The position numbers and the translations under genes were made by a program. From Anaerolineae bacterium (lineage in GTDB: Bacteria > Chloroflexota > Anaerolineae > 4572-78 > J111), in NCBI GenBank assembly GCA_023151115.1, contig JAKLJP010000001.1, positions 310,001 through 374,000 on the forward strand: a DNA stretch of 64,000 nucleotides, written 5' to 3'. The notes below the pieces were generated by a model. The model was not told the origin of the DNA and did no database searches. It saw only the letters and a list, made by a program, of their open reading frames with translations. Shown here piece by piece: positions 25,324 to 34,044 of this stretch (positions within the stretch are counted from its first letter, which is position 1; each line of letters opens with the position of its first letter).

Positions 25324-26241
25324 TTAGTTCCAGATGACCACTTCCGCCGGACCGTAGCTCATGGTCTCGATCTCCTGCTGGAGCACCTGCCGCAGGGCCT
25401 GCTCTTCAGTAGCCATCGCCACAATTTTGTCGGTTTGAGTGACAATCATCGGCTTGATGTCCAGCCGGTCTTTGGCCATGCCGATTCCTTCGGGTAGGGA
25501 GAGCAGATAGGTGAAGACCCCATCCATCGCGGTGATGGAGTAGCGCAGCGCCTCGGCAAAAGTTTGACCCTGTTTCATGCGGTCGGCAATAAAAACCGAA
25601 ATCAACTCCGAGTCGTTCTCGCTGCAAAAACTGTACCCTTCCTGTTCCAGCAAGCGGCGCGATTTGTAGTAATTGGTAATCTGGCCATTGTGGACAATGG
25701 AGACATCGGGGAAGGGCCTGGCCCAGAAGGGGTGTCCGTGGGCCACGTCCACAGCGCTCTCAGTGGCCAGGCGGCAGTGGCCCAGCCCGTGCGTGCCCTG
25801 AAAGTCGAGCAGACCGTGCCGGGCCGCCACCGTCCGGGCGTCGCCGACATCTTTGATAATCTCCAGCGAGTGGCCGAAGCTATGTACCTCAATACCGTCC
25901 AGGTCAATCCAGGCCGCCGTTACCTGCTCGATGTTGACCTCCGGGCTGACTTCGAGCCGCACAAAGGCATCCGTGGCCGTCTCGTCACCGTCCCAGGTGG
26001 GTGGGCTGAGAAGGCGACCGCCGGCCTTTGGCAAAGCCGCTTCGATAGCCTGCAATTTGGCGGCCAGGCTCTCTCGCCCCTCGACCCGCAGCCGGGCCAC
26101 CAGCCGGTCTGTCCGGTAAGGACCATACAAGGCAAAGCCGGTCGAATCGGCCCCACGGTGGCGCAGGGCCGTCATCATATTGACCAGGTGGGGGCCAATT
26201 GGCCCGGAGCGGGCTAATTTAACGCCGCCAATTCCACACAT
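25324..26241 (-). CDS. Class II glutamine amidotransferase subunit (MgsA-like)
   Basis: A 305-residue Ntn-type amidotransferase. Met is followed by Cys2 (MCGIGGVKLA), the N-terminal nucleophile after Met removal, with LRHRGADSTGFALYG and GLGHCRLATESAVDVAHGHPF. It releases ammonia or an amine from a gamma-glutamyl amide. In N-methylglutamate synthase the homologous MgsA is thought to act on gamma-glutamylmethylamide, passing methylamine to the FMN subunit. Here an alkyl or aryl-alkyl amine could take the same path. Confidence 0.88.
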   Translation of the reverse strand: MCGIGGVKLARSGPIGPHLVNMMTALRHRGADSTGFALYGPYRTDRLVARLRVEGRESLAAKLQAIEAALPKAGGRLLSPPTWDGDETATDAFVRLEVSPEVNIEQVTAAWIDLDGIEVHSFGHSLEIIKDVGDARTVAARHGLLDFQGTHGLGHCRLATESAVDVAHGHPFWARPFPDVSIVHNGQITNYYKSRRLLEQEGYSFCSENDSELISVFIADRMKQGQTFAEALRYSITAMDGVFTYLLSLPEGIGMAKDRLDIKPMIVTQTDKIVAMATEEQALRQVLQQEIETMSYGPAEVVIWN

Positions 26242-26258
26242 ACCAACCTCCTTATGCC

Positions 26259-27704
26259 TCAGCTTACCGCAGGGGCCGTATCCGCCTCGACATCCTCAAC
26301 ACCCAAATCGTGCCCCAGTTTAGAGACCATCTCCGGCTGTGAGGCTCGCAGCACGTTGATCAAGATAAGGCCCATGATGACCCAACCTAACACGGCGTAA
26401 GGCATGGCATCTAACAGGCCGCCCTGGGGCTGAATTGAGCCGTACAAAGCCGCCGCAGGCCCAATGATAGCGATAATCGGCACAAGTAAATGTTTGAAGA
26501 TAGAGTAGTTGGCCTGCATGATCCGCCGGAAGTAAAAGATAGCGGCTACGGCCAGGTAAATGTAGATAATCTCAACCGCAATACCACCCGTACCGGCCAA
26601 AAAGCCAAACTCTAATTCCCAACTGCCAGCCAGACCGCCGCCAATAGGGATAAAGGCCAGCGCCGCCAACAGGCCCAAAATCAGCACCGCGCCATTGGCA
26701 ATGTGGGGAGTTTGATATTTGCCATGAGTCCGCCCCAGGGGACGAGGCAGCGCCCCATCACGGGCCATGGCGTAAACCACGCGGGCGACGGTGTTAAGGC
26801 AGGCCATGGCTACGGCAAAGGCGTCAATGATGGCGATGGCAAAGAGCAGCGGCACCGCCCAGTCGCCCCAATACATGGCCCCCATCGCAAACAGAACGGC
26901 TGATTCCTCAGCCCAGGCCCCGGCGTTGGTTGCGCCCCAGCCGATAGCGTAGGCATAGGTCACAATGACATAAAAAACCGTCGCCAGGACGGCTGAACCA
27001 ATCACCGCCAGGGGAATGGATTCGTGATGCTTGGCCTCCTCGGCCAGCACCGCCGCCGACTCGTAGCCGGTATACAAGAGCATACCAAAAATCAGGCCGA
27101 AGGCTAGGTTGCCCAGCCCCCCGGCTGAGCCGGGCAAGAAGGGGGCCAGCATGTTACCCTCCGCTCCACCGGTAAAGATGATGGTCATGGCCAGGGCCAG
27201 CACGATGACCACCGAAACAGCGGTAATGGTAAGTTGAACGCGAGTCGAATAGCGCACGTCGAAATAGGTGAGCAAGAACAGCACCACCAACTCGAAAATC
27301 AGAACTGCCAACCAGTGAACGTTGATCCCCACAAAATCGGCCAGAAAGCCCGATGTCCAACCGGCCACTCCGGCCACAATGGCCATGGTCAGCATCAGGA
27401 CGGCAAACAGGTAAATCCAGCCGCCCATAAAACCCTGAACTGGACCAAAGGTCTGGGCGATATAGGTGTACATCGAACCGGCAGCCCGGTGGCGAATGGC
27501 AAACTGGGCCACTACGTAGCCCACGGCCACACTGGCCAGGCCGCTGATCAGGGTTGCCAGCGGCGTGGCCAGGCCAGCCCCCATGGCCACAAAAGTGGTC
27601 AGAAAGGCCATGACAAAGACCGGCCCGACAAAGCCAAAGGATTGGGCCGCCGCATCCAGCGAAGTCACAACATCAGATCTTAATTTGTGGTTATGCTCGG
27701 ACAT
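26259..27704 (-). CDS. APC-superfamily amino acid/amine permease
   Basis: A 481-residue membrane protein with about 12 hydrophobic segments. The first, FGFVGPVFVMAFLTTFVAMG, and the following GLASVAVGYVVAQFAIRHRAAGSMYTYI show the G-rich substrate pocket of the APC family. Segment GLIFGMLLYTGYESAAVLAEEAKHHE is the conserved TM6-loop region. It probably imports an amine or amino acid across the cytoplasmic membrane. It sits inside the amine cluster 18 bases from the amidotransferase start, so it likely brings in the pathway substrate. Confidence 0.88.
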   Translation of the reverse strand: MSEHNHKLRSDVVTSLDAAAQSFGFVGPVFVMAFLTTFVAMGAGLATPLATLISGLASVAVGYVVAQFAIRHRAAGSMYTYIAQTFGPVQGFMGGWIYLFAVLMLTMAIVAGVAGWTSGFLADFVGINVHWLAVLIFELVVLFLLTYFDVRYSTRVQLTITAVSVVIVLALAMTIIFTGGAEGNMLAPFLPGSAGGLGNLAFGLIFGMLLYTGYESAAVLAEEAKHHESIPLAVIGSAVLATVFYVIVTYAYAIGWGATNAGAWAEESAVLFAMGAMYWGDWAVPLLFAIAIIDAFAVAMACLNTVARVVYAMARDGALPRPLGRTHGKYQTPHIANGAVLILGLLAALAFIPIGGGLAGSWELEFGFLAGTGGIAVEIIYIYLAVAAIFYFRRIMQANYSIFKHLLVPIIAIIGPAAALYGSIQPQGGLLDAMPYAVLGWVIMGLILINVLRASQPEMVSKLGHDLGVEDVEADTAPAVS

Positions 27705-27716
27705 TTTTCCCTCCTA

Positions 27717-27790
27717 AAAATAGTAGACAGTAGACGGTAGACAGTAGACGGGGTTAAAATTCCCTGTCTACCGTCTACTGTTTACTGTCA
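27717..27790. repeat. GTAGACAGTAGACGG-type hairpin repeat
   Basis: Units AGTAGACAGTAGACGGTAGA run rightward from 27722 and their inverse CTGTCTACCGTCTACTG and TTTACTGTC end at 27789, with a short A/T-rich loop. It separates the glutamine-synthetase-like gene from the permease gene. Confidence 0.88.
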
Positions 27791-27791
27791 C

Positions 27792-29126
27792 TTACAAATG
27801 AAATACATACTCATTAAATTCCCAATCGGTGACATGCACCCGGAAACGCTGGGCTTCCAGGCTTTTGACCGCCGTGAATGCCTGCACAAAGGTTGACCCC
27901 ATCATCCGACAGATATACTCATCCTTTTGCAGCTCAGCGATGGCGTTGTGCAGGTATTGAGGCACTACCCGGATATCGCCTGGCTCTGTGATAGTGTAGG
28001 AGTCTCCCTCGTAACTTGGGCCGGGGTCTAAATTGCGGTCAAGACCATCCAGACCGGCGGCCAGGGCGGCGGCAATCACCAGGTAGGGATTGGCTACGCC
28101 GTCGGGCATCCGGTTTTCAACACGCGTCCCCCCGCCGCGCTCCGGCGGCACCCGGAGATAGCAGGTGCGGTTATCCAGGCCCCACAAAACCAGGAAGGGC
28201 GCAAACGCGCCGGGCACGTACCGCTTATAGGAGTTAATGGTGGGGGCGAAGATGGCCGCCGTGCCCAAGGCATGAGCCAGATGCCCGCCAATCCATTGAT
28301 AGGCCAGTTTGGACAGGCCCTGGGCGTCTCTGGGGTCGCCAAACAAATTCTGGCCCGTTTCCCGATTTTCCAGGCTCATGTGCAGATGGAAGCCGCTGCC
28401 GCCCAGGTCGCTGCGAGGTTTGGCCATAAAAGTAGCCAACAGGTCATTTTTCCAAGTAATCTCCTTGACCGCCTGCTTGAAAAAGAAGGTCCGGTCGGCC
28501 ATTTGCAGGGCCTCGGCGTGGTTGAGGTTGATCTCATACTGGCCGGGGAAAAATTCGTGGCAAAAGGAGGTCGCTTCAAAGTTCATGGTTTCCAGAGCGT
28601 CGGTAATCTGGTGGATAACCCGCTGCCGGTCAATGGTTTCATTCCAGGTATAGACCATGCTGGGTTTATTTACATAAGTGCGGCACTCGCCCTCAATCTG
28701 TTGCAGCAGATAGAATTCCAACTCGCTGCCGATAACCGGCCGATAGCCCCGCCGGTTCACTTCGGCCACCATACGCTTGAGGATGGTGCGGGGGGCCAGG
28801 GCCAATAACTCGCCCTGGTAGTACAGATCGGCAATCACGGCGGCGGTGTCTTCTTCCCAGGGAATGACGGTAAAGGTGCTCAAATCCGGCATAGCCACCA
28901 TGTCGGCATAGCCTATCTCTTCGGCCACGCCGGTGCCGCCGGCCGGATTACCCGCCAGATCGAGTGAAAAGGTAGGGATGGCAAAGTGGACGCCATGCTC
29001 AATGGCATGGGCAAAGTGGCGAGCCGGGACCACTTTGGCCCGGGCAATGCCAAACAGGTCGGGAAAGGTGACTTTGACCGAGCGCAGGCCCAACGTTTTG
29101 ATTTGTTCAAGAACTTTTTCTTTCAT
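27792..29126 (-). CDS. Glutamine-synthetase-family ligase (gamma-glutamylamide synthetase, GmaS-like)
   Basis: A 444-residue glutamine synthetase homologue. Start at 29126 is set by an AGGAGGG site just upstream. Visible are VTFPDLFGIARAKVVPA, the metal-binding GSELEFYLL, SDLGGSGFHLHMSL, and RVPPERGGGTRVENRMPDG followed by ANPYLVIAAALAAGLDG, a C-terminal pattern typical of GlnT/PuuA/GmaS-type rather than housekeeping enzymes. The tyrosine adenylylation loop of GlnA is not seen. Such enzymes join an amine to the gamma carboxyl of glutamate with ATP. It is the first gene of a cluster with MgsABC-like subunits, as gmaS is in the methylamine pathway. Amine identity is unknown. Confidence 0.85.
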   Translation of the reverse strand: MKEKVLEQIKTLGLRSVKVTFPDLFGIARAKVVPARHFAHAIEHGVHFAIPTFSLDLAGNPAGGTGVAEEIGYADMVAMPDLSTFTVIPWEEDTAAVIADLYYQGELLALAPRTILKRMVAEVNRRGYRPVIGSELEFYLLQQIEGECRTYVNKPSMVYTWNETIDRQRVIHQITDALETMNFEATSFCHEFFPGQYEINLNHAEALQMADRTFFFKQAVKEITWKNDLLATFMAKPRSDLGGSGFHLHMSLENRETGQNLFGDPRDAQGLSKLAYQWIGGHLAHALGTAAIFAPTINSYKRYVPGAFAPFLVLWGLDNRTCYLRVPPERGGGTRVENRMPDGVANPYLVIAAALAAGLDGLDRNLDPGPSYEGDSYTITEPGDIRVVPQYLHNAIAELQKDEYICRMMGSTFVQAFTAVKSLEAQRFRVHVTDWEFNEYVFHL

Positions 29127-29562
29127 GGCCCCCTCCTGTGATGCTGCTGTCCTTTTGTACCACATCCATCTCCCAAAAATCTCGGCATTGTTTAAAATAT
29201 CACAAATGTCTCACTTTTGTGACAAGTATCTCAAATAGTGACGCACATTTATGGCTTAATCCAGACCTTACCACAGGGTTCAAAAACCTGTAAGGTCTTC
29301 ATACTTCAAGAAACAGCCAGCCTCTAAAGGTCTTTAAGCCTTTTAGGGTCTTCGTCAGTCAGAAACAGGATGTTTCTGGGGAGGTTTTTTGAGAAAATCC
29401 GTCCAAGTCTGGGCCTTCCGGCGCTGATTCTGGTGAAAAATAACACAATGTTGACAAATGAAAAAAAGTATTGTAATTTAGATATGTCTCACTTTTTCCA
29501 CGCTATGTCTAAAAATTGAGTTATAAATTAATATAAATCCACCAATGGGGGAGGAAACAACG
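29127..29562. promoter_or_regulatory. Divergent promoter region between the amine cluster and the TrpB2 operon
   Basis: This 436-bp gene-free stretch drives genes leftward and rightward. The 13-mer ATGTCTCACTTTT occurs at 29206-29218 and again at 29484-29496. The first copy sits in a near-palindrome TGTCTCACTTTTGTGACA; similar half-sites (GTATCTCAAA, TATGTCTAAAA) are close by. They could be operators for a shared regulator. The middle holds two hairpins, one near 29260-29302 (AGACCTTAC facing GTAAGGTCT) and one near 29323-29350. The right part is A/T rich, as expected for a promoter. No small gene is evident. Confidence 0.5.
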
Positions 29563-30948
29563 ATGGGCGAACAATACAAATATGTCCTGGCCGAGCAAGA
29601 TATTCCCGAAGCCTGGTACAACATCAACCCGGATATGCCGGTTGATCCCGGCCAAACTGCCTGGAATGCGGTGCTGCATCCGGCGACTAAGGAGCCAATC
29701 ACGCCCGACTTCCTGGCCGTGCTTTTTCCCATGCGTTTCATCGGCGAGGCGATGAGCCTGGAGCGCTGGGTTGAGATTCCGCAGCCGGTGCGCGAGGTTT
29801 ACAAACTCTGGCGGCCCTCGCCGCTGTATCGCGCCCGCCGCCTGGAAAAAGCTTTGGATACACCGGCCCACATTTATTACAAATACGAAGGTGTCTCACC
29901 GGTGGGTTCGCACAAATCTAATACATCGGTCGTTCAGGCTTTTTACGCCAAAGAAGAAGGCGTGACCGGCTTCACTACCGAAACTGGGGCGGGGCAGTGG
30001 GGCAGCGCCCTCTCGATGGCCTGCAATCTCTTTGGTCTGGAATGTCACGTTTACATGGTCAAGGTGTCATACCAGCAAAAGCCCTACCGCCGCATCCTGA
30101 TGGAAAGCTTTGGGGCGTCGGTTACGCCCAGTCCCTCGGACAAAACCCGCTACGGGCAGCAGGTGTTAGCCGAAGACCCTGATAGCCCTGGCTCGCTCGG
30201 CATCGCCATCTCGGAAGCGGTTGAGGCCGCCGCAACCTCCAACGGCAAATACAAATATTCGCTGGGTTCGGTATTGGGGCCGGTGCTGATGCACCAAACG
30301 GTGATTGGGTTGGAAGCCTTGAAGCAATTTGACATGGCCGGCGAATACCCCGATGTGGTCATCGGCAGTGTGGGCGGTGGCAGCAACTTTGCCGGCTTTT
30401 CCTTCCCCTTCCTCCACCAAAACTTTACCGCCGGCCGGAGAACCCGTGTAGTAGCGGTCGAGCCAATGGCCTGTCCCACTCTGACCAAAGGCAAGTACAC
30501 CTTTGATTACGGCGACACGGCGGCGATGGCCCCGATTGTCAAGATGCACACCCTGGGCCATACCTTTGTGCCGGCCGGCATCCACGCCGGCGGCTTGCGC
30601 TACCACGGCATGGCTCCACATGTCAGCGCCCTGGTGGACCATGGCGATATCGAGGCCGTAGCCGTGCATCAGGTTGGCACGTTTGACGCCGCCCTGCGCT
30701 TTGCCCGGGCCGAGTGCATCATTCCGGCCCCGGAATCGGCCCACGCGATCAAGGTCGCCATAGACGAAGCCCTCAAGTGCAAGGCCGAGGGCGTCGGCAG
30801 AGTCATCGCCTTTAACCTGTCCGGGCACGGCCACTTTGACCTATCGGCTTACGAGGCGTACTTGCAGGGTAAGCTGGAAGATTACGAGTATCCCGAAGAC
30901 CGGGTCAAAGAAGCCATGACCCATCTGCCGGAAGTGAGTTTGGCTTGA
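29563..30948 (+). CDS. Tryptophan synthase beta-like, TrpB2 type
   Basis: A 461-residue PLP enzyme. Start at 29563 has GGGGGAGG 9 bases upstream. PLP lysine lies in VSPVGSHKSNTSV; substrate and phosphate-binding segments are TETGAGQWGSALS and GSVGGGSNFAG. It has the long N-terminus of TrpB2 and lacks the TrpA-contact features of TrpB1. No trpA or other trp gene is near. TrpB2 enzymes make tryptophan from indole and serine, or act on related amino acids. Here it heads a catabolic run with IorAB, an aminotransferase and PaaX, so its role may be indole salvage or release. The role is uncertain. Confidence 0.88.
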   Translation: MGEQYKYVLAEQDIPEAWYNINPDMPVDPGQTAWNAVLHPATKEPITPDFLAVLFPMRFIGEAMSLERWVEIPQPVREVYKLWRPSPLYRARRLEKALDTPAHIYYKYEGVSPVGSHKSNTSVVQAFYAKEEGVTGFTTETGAGQWGSALSMACNLFGLECHVYMVKVSYQQKPYRRILMESFGASVTPSPSDKTRYGQQVLAEDPDSPGSLGIAISEAVEAAATSNGKYKYSLGSVLGPVLMHQTVIGLEALKQFDMAGEYPDVVIGSVGGGSNFAGFSFPFLHQNFTAGRRTRVVAVEPMACPTLTKGKYTFDYGDTAAMAPIVKMHTLGHTFVPAGIHAGGLRYHGMAPHVSALVDHGDIEAVAVHQVGTFDAALRFARAECIIPAPESAHAIKVAIDEALKCKAEGVGRVIAFNLSGHGHFDLSAYEAYLQGKLEDYEYPEDRVKEAMTHLPEVSLA

Positions 30949-30950
30949 AA

Positions 30951-31020
30951 TCTGGAAGGTTGGAGGATTGGAAGGTTGGCTATCGCCTGCCCCAGCCCTC
31001 CAGCCTTCCAACCTTCCAGT
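30951..31020. repeat. GGAAGGTTGGA-type hairpin repeat
   Basis: TCTGGAAGGTTGGAGGATTG faces CCAGCCTTCCAACCTTCCAG across a short GC-rich loop. A further unit family with the same inverted design. Confidence 0.85.
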
Positions 31021-31053
31021 GTATACCGGTTGTGAGGCATAGGAGGGGCACTC

Positions 31054-32031
31054 ATGCTGCCTAAAGTGGGCAAAGTCCTGGTGGCAGACCCGATCTCGGA
31101 AGAGGGACTCATCATTCTGCGCATGTGGACGGATCTGAATGTTGAGGTGAAGTTAACCCCGGAGCGGCTTGAGGAAATCGTCGGCGACTACGATGCTCTG
31201 ATTGTGCGCAGCCGGACCAAGGTTTCGGCCCGAATAATTAGCGCCGGGCAGCGGCTGCGGGTCATTGGCCGGGCCGGGGTAGGGATAGATAACATTGACG
31301 TGCAGGCGGCGCGTGAGCGAAATATCACGGTGGTCAATACGCCCCTAGCTTCCAGTGTGGCCGTAGCAGAACTGACGTTGGGGTTAATGATTGCCCTGGC
31401 CCGCCATATTCCCCAGGCCAATACTTCGGTCAAAGAGGGGTATTGGACGCCCAGGCAGTATCGCGGGGTTGAATTGGCGGGTAAAACGTTGGGCATCATC
31501 GGACTGGGTCGCATCGGACGCGAAGTGGCAGTCCGAGCGATGGCCTTTGGTCTGCACCTCATCGCTTATGACCCCTTTGTGACGACCCTGCCGCCGGAAT
31601 TGTACTCGATTAAATTAGCCCACCTGCCCGAACTGCTCACCAATTCAGACTTTATCTCGATCCACGTACCGCTGTTGCCCGAAACCAGGGACCTGATCAA
31701 CCGCCAAGCTTTGGCCTTAATGAAGCGGAGCGCTTATTTAATTTGCTGCGCCCGGGGCGGGATTGTGAACGAAAGCGACTTGCTGGAAGCCCTGCAAGCC
31801 CATCGGCTGGCCGGCGCGGCCCTCGACGTTTTTGAATGCGAACCACCCGACCAGCAGTCGCTCTTAAGTCACAACCGGGTCATCAGCACGCCCCACTTGG
31901 GCGCGCTCACCCGTGAGGCTCAAACCAAAGCGGCGGTGGATGTGGCCTGGGGAGTCATTGACCTCTTGCAGGGTCAAAAAAACCATTACGAAGTCGTGAC
32001 GGCTAAACCCATGGTAGCCATCTCTGGGTAA
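31054..32031 (+). CDS. D-2-hydroxyacid dehydrogenase (SerA/phosphoglycerate dehydrogenase family)
   Basis: A 325-residue NAD-dependent dehydrogenase without the C-terminal ACT or ASB domains of SerA. The Rossmann fold is LGIIGLGRIGREVAVRAM; the catalytic Arg is in CARGGIVNESDLLEAL, with the Glu in FECEPPD and the His in STPHLGALT. AGGAGGGG precedes the ATG. In this setting it may interconvert an arylpyruvate and an aryllactate, but serine biosynthesis or another 2-oxoacid is also possible. Confidence 0.82.
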   Translation: MLPKVGKVLVADPISEEGLIILRMWTDLNVEVKLTPERLEEIVGDYDALIVRSRTKVSARIISAGQRLRVIGRAGVGIDNIDVQAARERNITVVNTPLASSVAVAELTLGLMIALARHIPQANTSVKEGYWTPRQYRGVELAGKTLGIIGLGRIGREVAVRAMAFGLHLIAYDPFVTTLPPELYSIKLAHLPELLTNSDFISIHVPLLPETRDLINRQALALMKRSAYLICCARGGIVNESDLLEALQAHRLAGAALDVFECEPPDQQSLLSHNRVISTPHLGALTREAQTKAAVDVAWGVIDLLQGQKNHYEVVTAKPMVAISG

Positions 32032-32058
32032 AGCTTGTAGTTGTTTGAGGAGAGCACA

Positions 32059-34008
32059 ATGACCGAGGCAAAGATGCCTCTGAAAATGTTGCCAGGCAAT
32101 GACGCCATCGCCCTGGGGTTGGTCGAGCAAGGCTGCCGGGTTGTGACGGCTTATCCGGGCACGCCCAGTTCTGAAATCCTGGCCGGGGTTATTAAGTACA
32201 AGAAGGAATTGGCCCGCCAGATTTACACCGAATGGTCGGCCAATGAAAAAGTGGCTTTTGAAGTAGCCCTGGCCGCCAGTTGGACCGGCCTGCGGGCTGC
32301 TGTCGCGATGAAGCAAGTCGGCCTGAACGTGGCCTCCGATCCGCTTTTTAGCGCCGCTTACACCGGGGTTAAAGGTGGTTTTATCATTATCCCTGCCGAC
32401 GACCCTGGCCCCCATTCTTCCCAAACCGAACAGGACTCCCGGCTGGTGGCCCTGACCGCCAAAGTGCCGGTCTTTGATCCAGCTACCCCGGCTGAAGCCC
32501 GGCTTATGATCGAACAGGCCCTAACTCTGTCCGAGCGATACGGTCTCCCGGTTATCCTCCGCCCGACCACCCGGCTGTGCCATGCCGTCCAGAGTATCGC
32601 TTTGGCCGACCAGCCGCTCACCGCTGACGCCATTCCCGCGGTCAAATTCCGGCGCGACCCACCCCGCTGGACTGCCACGCCCAAATTCCGCTACAAGTTG
32701 CACGTCGAACTCAACCAAAAGCTGGCTCAGATTGAGTCAGAATTTAACCAATCTTCACTCAACTACGCCATAGAGCCAATCGAAAATCCACGCCCGTCAG
32801 ACGGGCAGTCTAAAATCAAAAATCGCCTTGGCGTTATCGCCTCCGGTGTTGCCTTCCACACGGCCCAGCAAGCTTTGTCGGAGTTGGGGGTGCAGCTTTC
32901 TCTGCTCAAAATCGGCACGCCATACCCGCTGCCGCAAAAAATGGTGCAGGAGTTTATGACTAGATTCCAAACAGTGCTCATCCTCGAAGAGCCAGACGCA
33001 TGCATCGAACTGCAACTACCGGAGCGCAGCCGGGTGCGAGGGCGGATGGATGGTACGGTCCCGGCTGCCGGTGAACTTTCGCCGGAAGTGGTTGCCGCCG
33101 TTTTGGCCGGGGTGCTGGCCGAGGCGGGCTATGTGGTCAATCCGCCCCCAGATAACTCGGAACTGCTGGCCCTGGTCAACTCTCTAGCGCTGCCGGTCCG
33201 CAAGCCGCGCCTGTGTCCGGGCTGCTCCCACCGTTCCGCCTTTTACACTCTCAAGCACACCTTTGGGGCCAGCGCCATCTATCCGGGCGATATCGGCTGC
33301 TACACGTTGGGTACTAACCTGCGGGCGGTAGATACCTTTGTGGATATGGGCGCGTCCATCACCATGGCCAACGGCTTTTACCAGGCCAATCGCCTGGTGG
33401 GCGATAACCGTCCGATCATCGCCACCATTGGGGATTCTACGTTCCTCCATTCCGGTATCGTACCGCTCATTAACGCTGTTCACACCGGGGCGCGCTTCGT
33501 GCTCCTTATCCTCGACAACCACACCACCGCTATGACCGGCTTCCAGCCTACCGCCGCCAATACGTATCTGGCCGACGGCAGTGAGGCTGCCCATGTGATC
33601 TCCATTCCCAATCTGGTGCGCGCCTGCGGTGTGAATTTTGTAAAAGAAGCTGACCCCTACGACCAGCCAAACTTCCACACGCTCCTGCGTGAAGCACACA
33701 CCTATACCCAGGCCGAGGATGGCGGCGTGGCCGTTATTATCGCCGACCGGCCATGCGTACTTTATGATGCAGCGCCAGTACGGGAAACTCCACTGCCGGT
33801 CATCATTACCGAAGAGTGTGACGGCTGCCGCTACTGTATCGAAGCCTTTGAGTGCCCGGCCCTCGTTCTGCGCTCCGATAAGAGCCGGGTAGATATAGAT
33901 TACAAGATTTGTATAGACTGTGGCCAGTGTATTGACGCCTGTTACAAGGGTTTTATCGTGCCGAAGGTAGTGGCGGAGATGTCCCCAGCGTTGATAGAAA
34001 CAGCGTGA
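32059..34008 (+). CDS. iorA: Indolepyruvate:ferredoxin oxidoreductase alpha subunit, copy 1
   Basis: A 649-residue TPP enzyme. Start 32059 is preceded by GAGGAGA. N-terminal pyrimidine domain: MLPGNDAIALGLVEQGCRVV, TAYPGTPSSEIL, EWSANEKVAFEVALAAS. C-terminal TPP-binding part: CPGCSHRSAFYTL, GDIGCYTLG, IGDSTFLHSGIVPLIN and DNHTTAMTGFQP. It ends with a two-cluster ferredoxin domain (CDGCRYCIEAFECP, CIDCGQCIDACYKG). It converts arylpyruvates to arylacetyl-CoA with reduction of ferredoxin. Residues about 242-258 (ENPRPSDGQSKI) are encoded by an AATCCAAAATC/GCCC..GGGC repeat at 32778-32825 in the interdomain linker. Confidence 0.92.
   Translation: MTEAKMPLKMLPGNDAIALGLVEQGCRVVTAYPGTPSSEILAGVIKYKKELARQIYTEWSANEKVAFEVALAASWTGLRAAVAMKQVGLNVASDPLFSAAYTGVKGGFIIIPADDPGPHSSQTEQDSRLVALTAKVPVFDPATPAEARLMIEQALTLSERYGLPVILRPTTRLCHAVQSIALADQPLTADAIPAVKFRRDPPRWTATPKFRYKLHVELNQKLAQIESEFNQSSLNYAIEPIENPRPSDGQSKIKNRLGVIASGVAFHTAQQALSELGVQLSLLKIGTPYPLPQKMVQEFMTRFQTVLILEEPDACIELQLPERSRVRGRMDGTVPAAGELSPEVVAAVLAGVLAEAGYVVNPPPDNSELLALVNSLALPVRKPRLCPGCSHRSAFYTLKHTFGASAIYPGDIGCYTLGTNLRAVDTFVDMGASITMANGFYQANRLVGDNRPIIATIGDSTFLHSGIVPLINAVHTGARFVLLILDNHTTAMTGFQPTAANTYLADGSEAAHVISIPNLVRACGVNFVKEADPYDQPNFHTLLREAHTYTQAEDGGVAVIIADRPCVLYDAAPVRETPLPVIITEECDGCRYCIEAFECPALVLRSDKSRVDIDYKICIDCGQCIDACYKGFIVPKVVAEMSPALIETA
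32778..32825. repeat. In-frame AATCCAAAATC repeat inside iorA copy 1
   Basis: AATCGAAAATCCACGCCC, GTCAGACGGGC, AGTCTAAAATCAAAAATCG, with the perfect stem GCCCGTC/GACGGGC. It keeps the reading frame and encodes ENPRPSDGQSKIKN between two enzyme domains. Confidence 0.88.
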
Positions 34009-34040
34009 TGCGTGGTGCGTAAACGTACCACGCACCACGT
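34003..34040. repeat. CGTGGTGCGT hairpin between iorA and iorB
   Basis: GATGCGTGGTGCGT faces ACGTACCACGCACCACG. It covers the iorA stop codon and the space before iorB. Confidence 0.8.
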
Positions 34041-34044
34041 AATT

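Noticed and set aside
23168..26241. Ordinary NADPH glutamate synthase for ammonia assimilation
   Set aside because: The three domains are separate genes, no GltD-type small subunit is near, and the neighbours are an amine-type ligase and permease.
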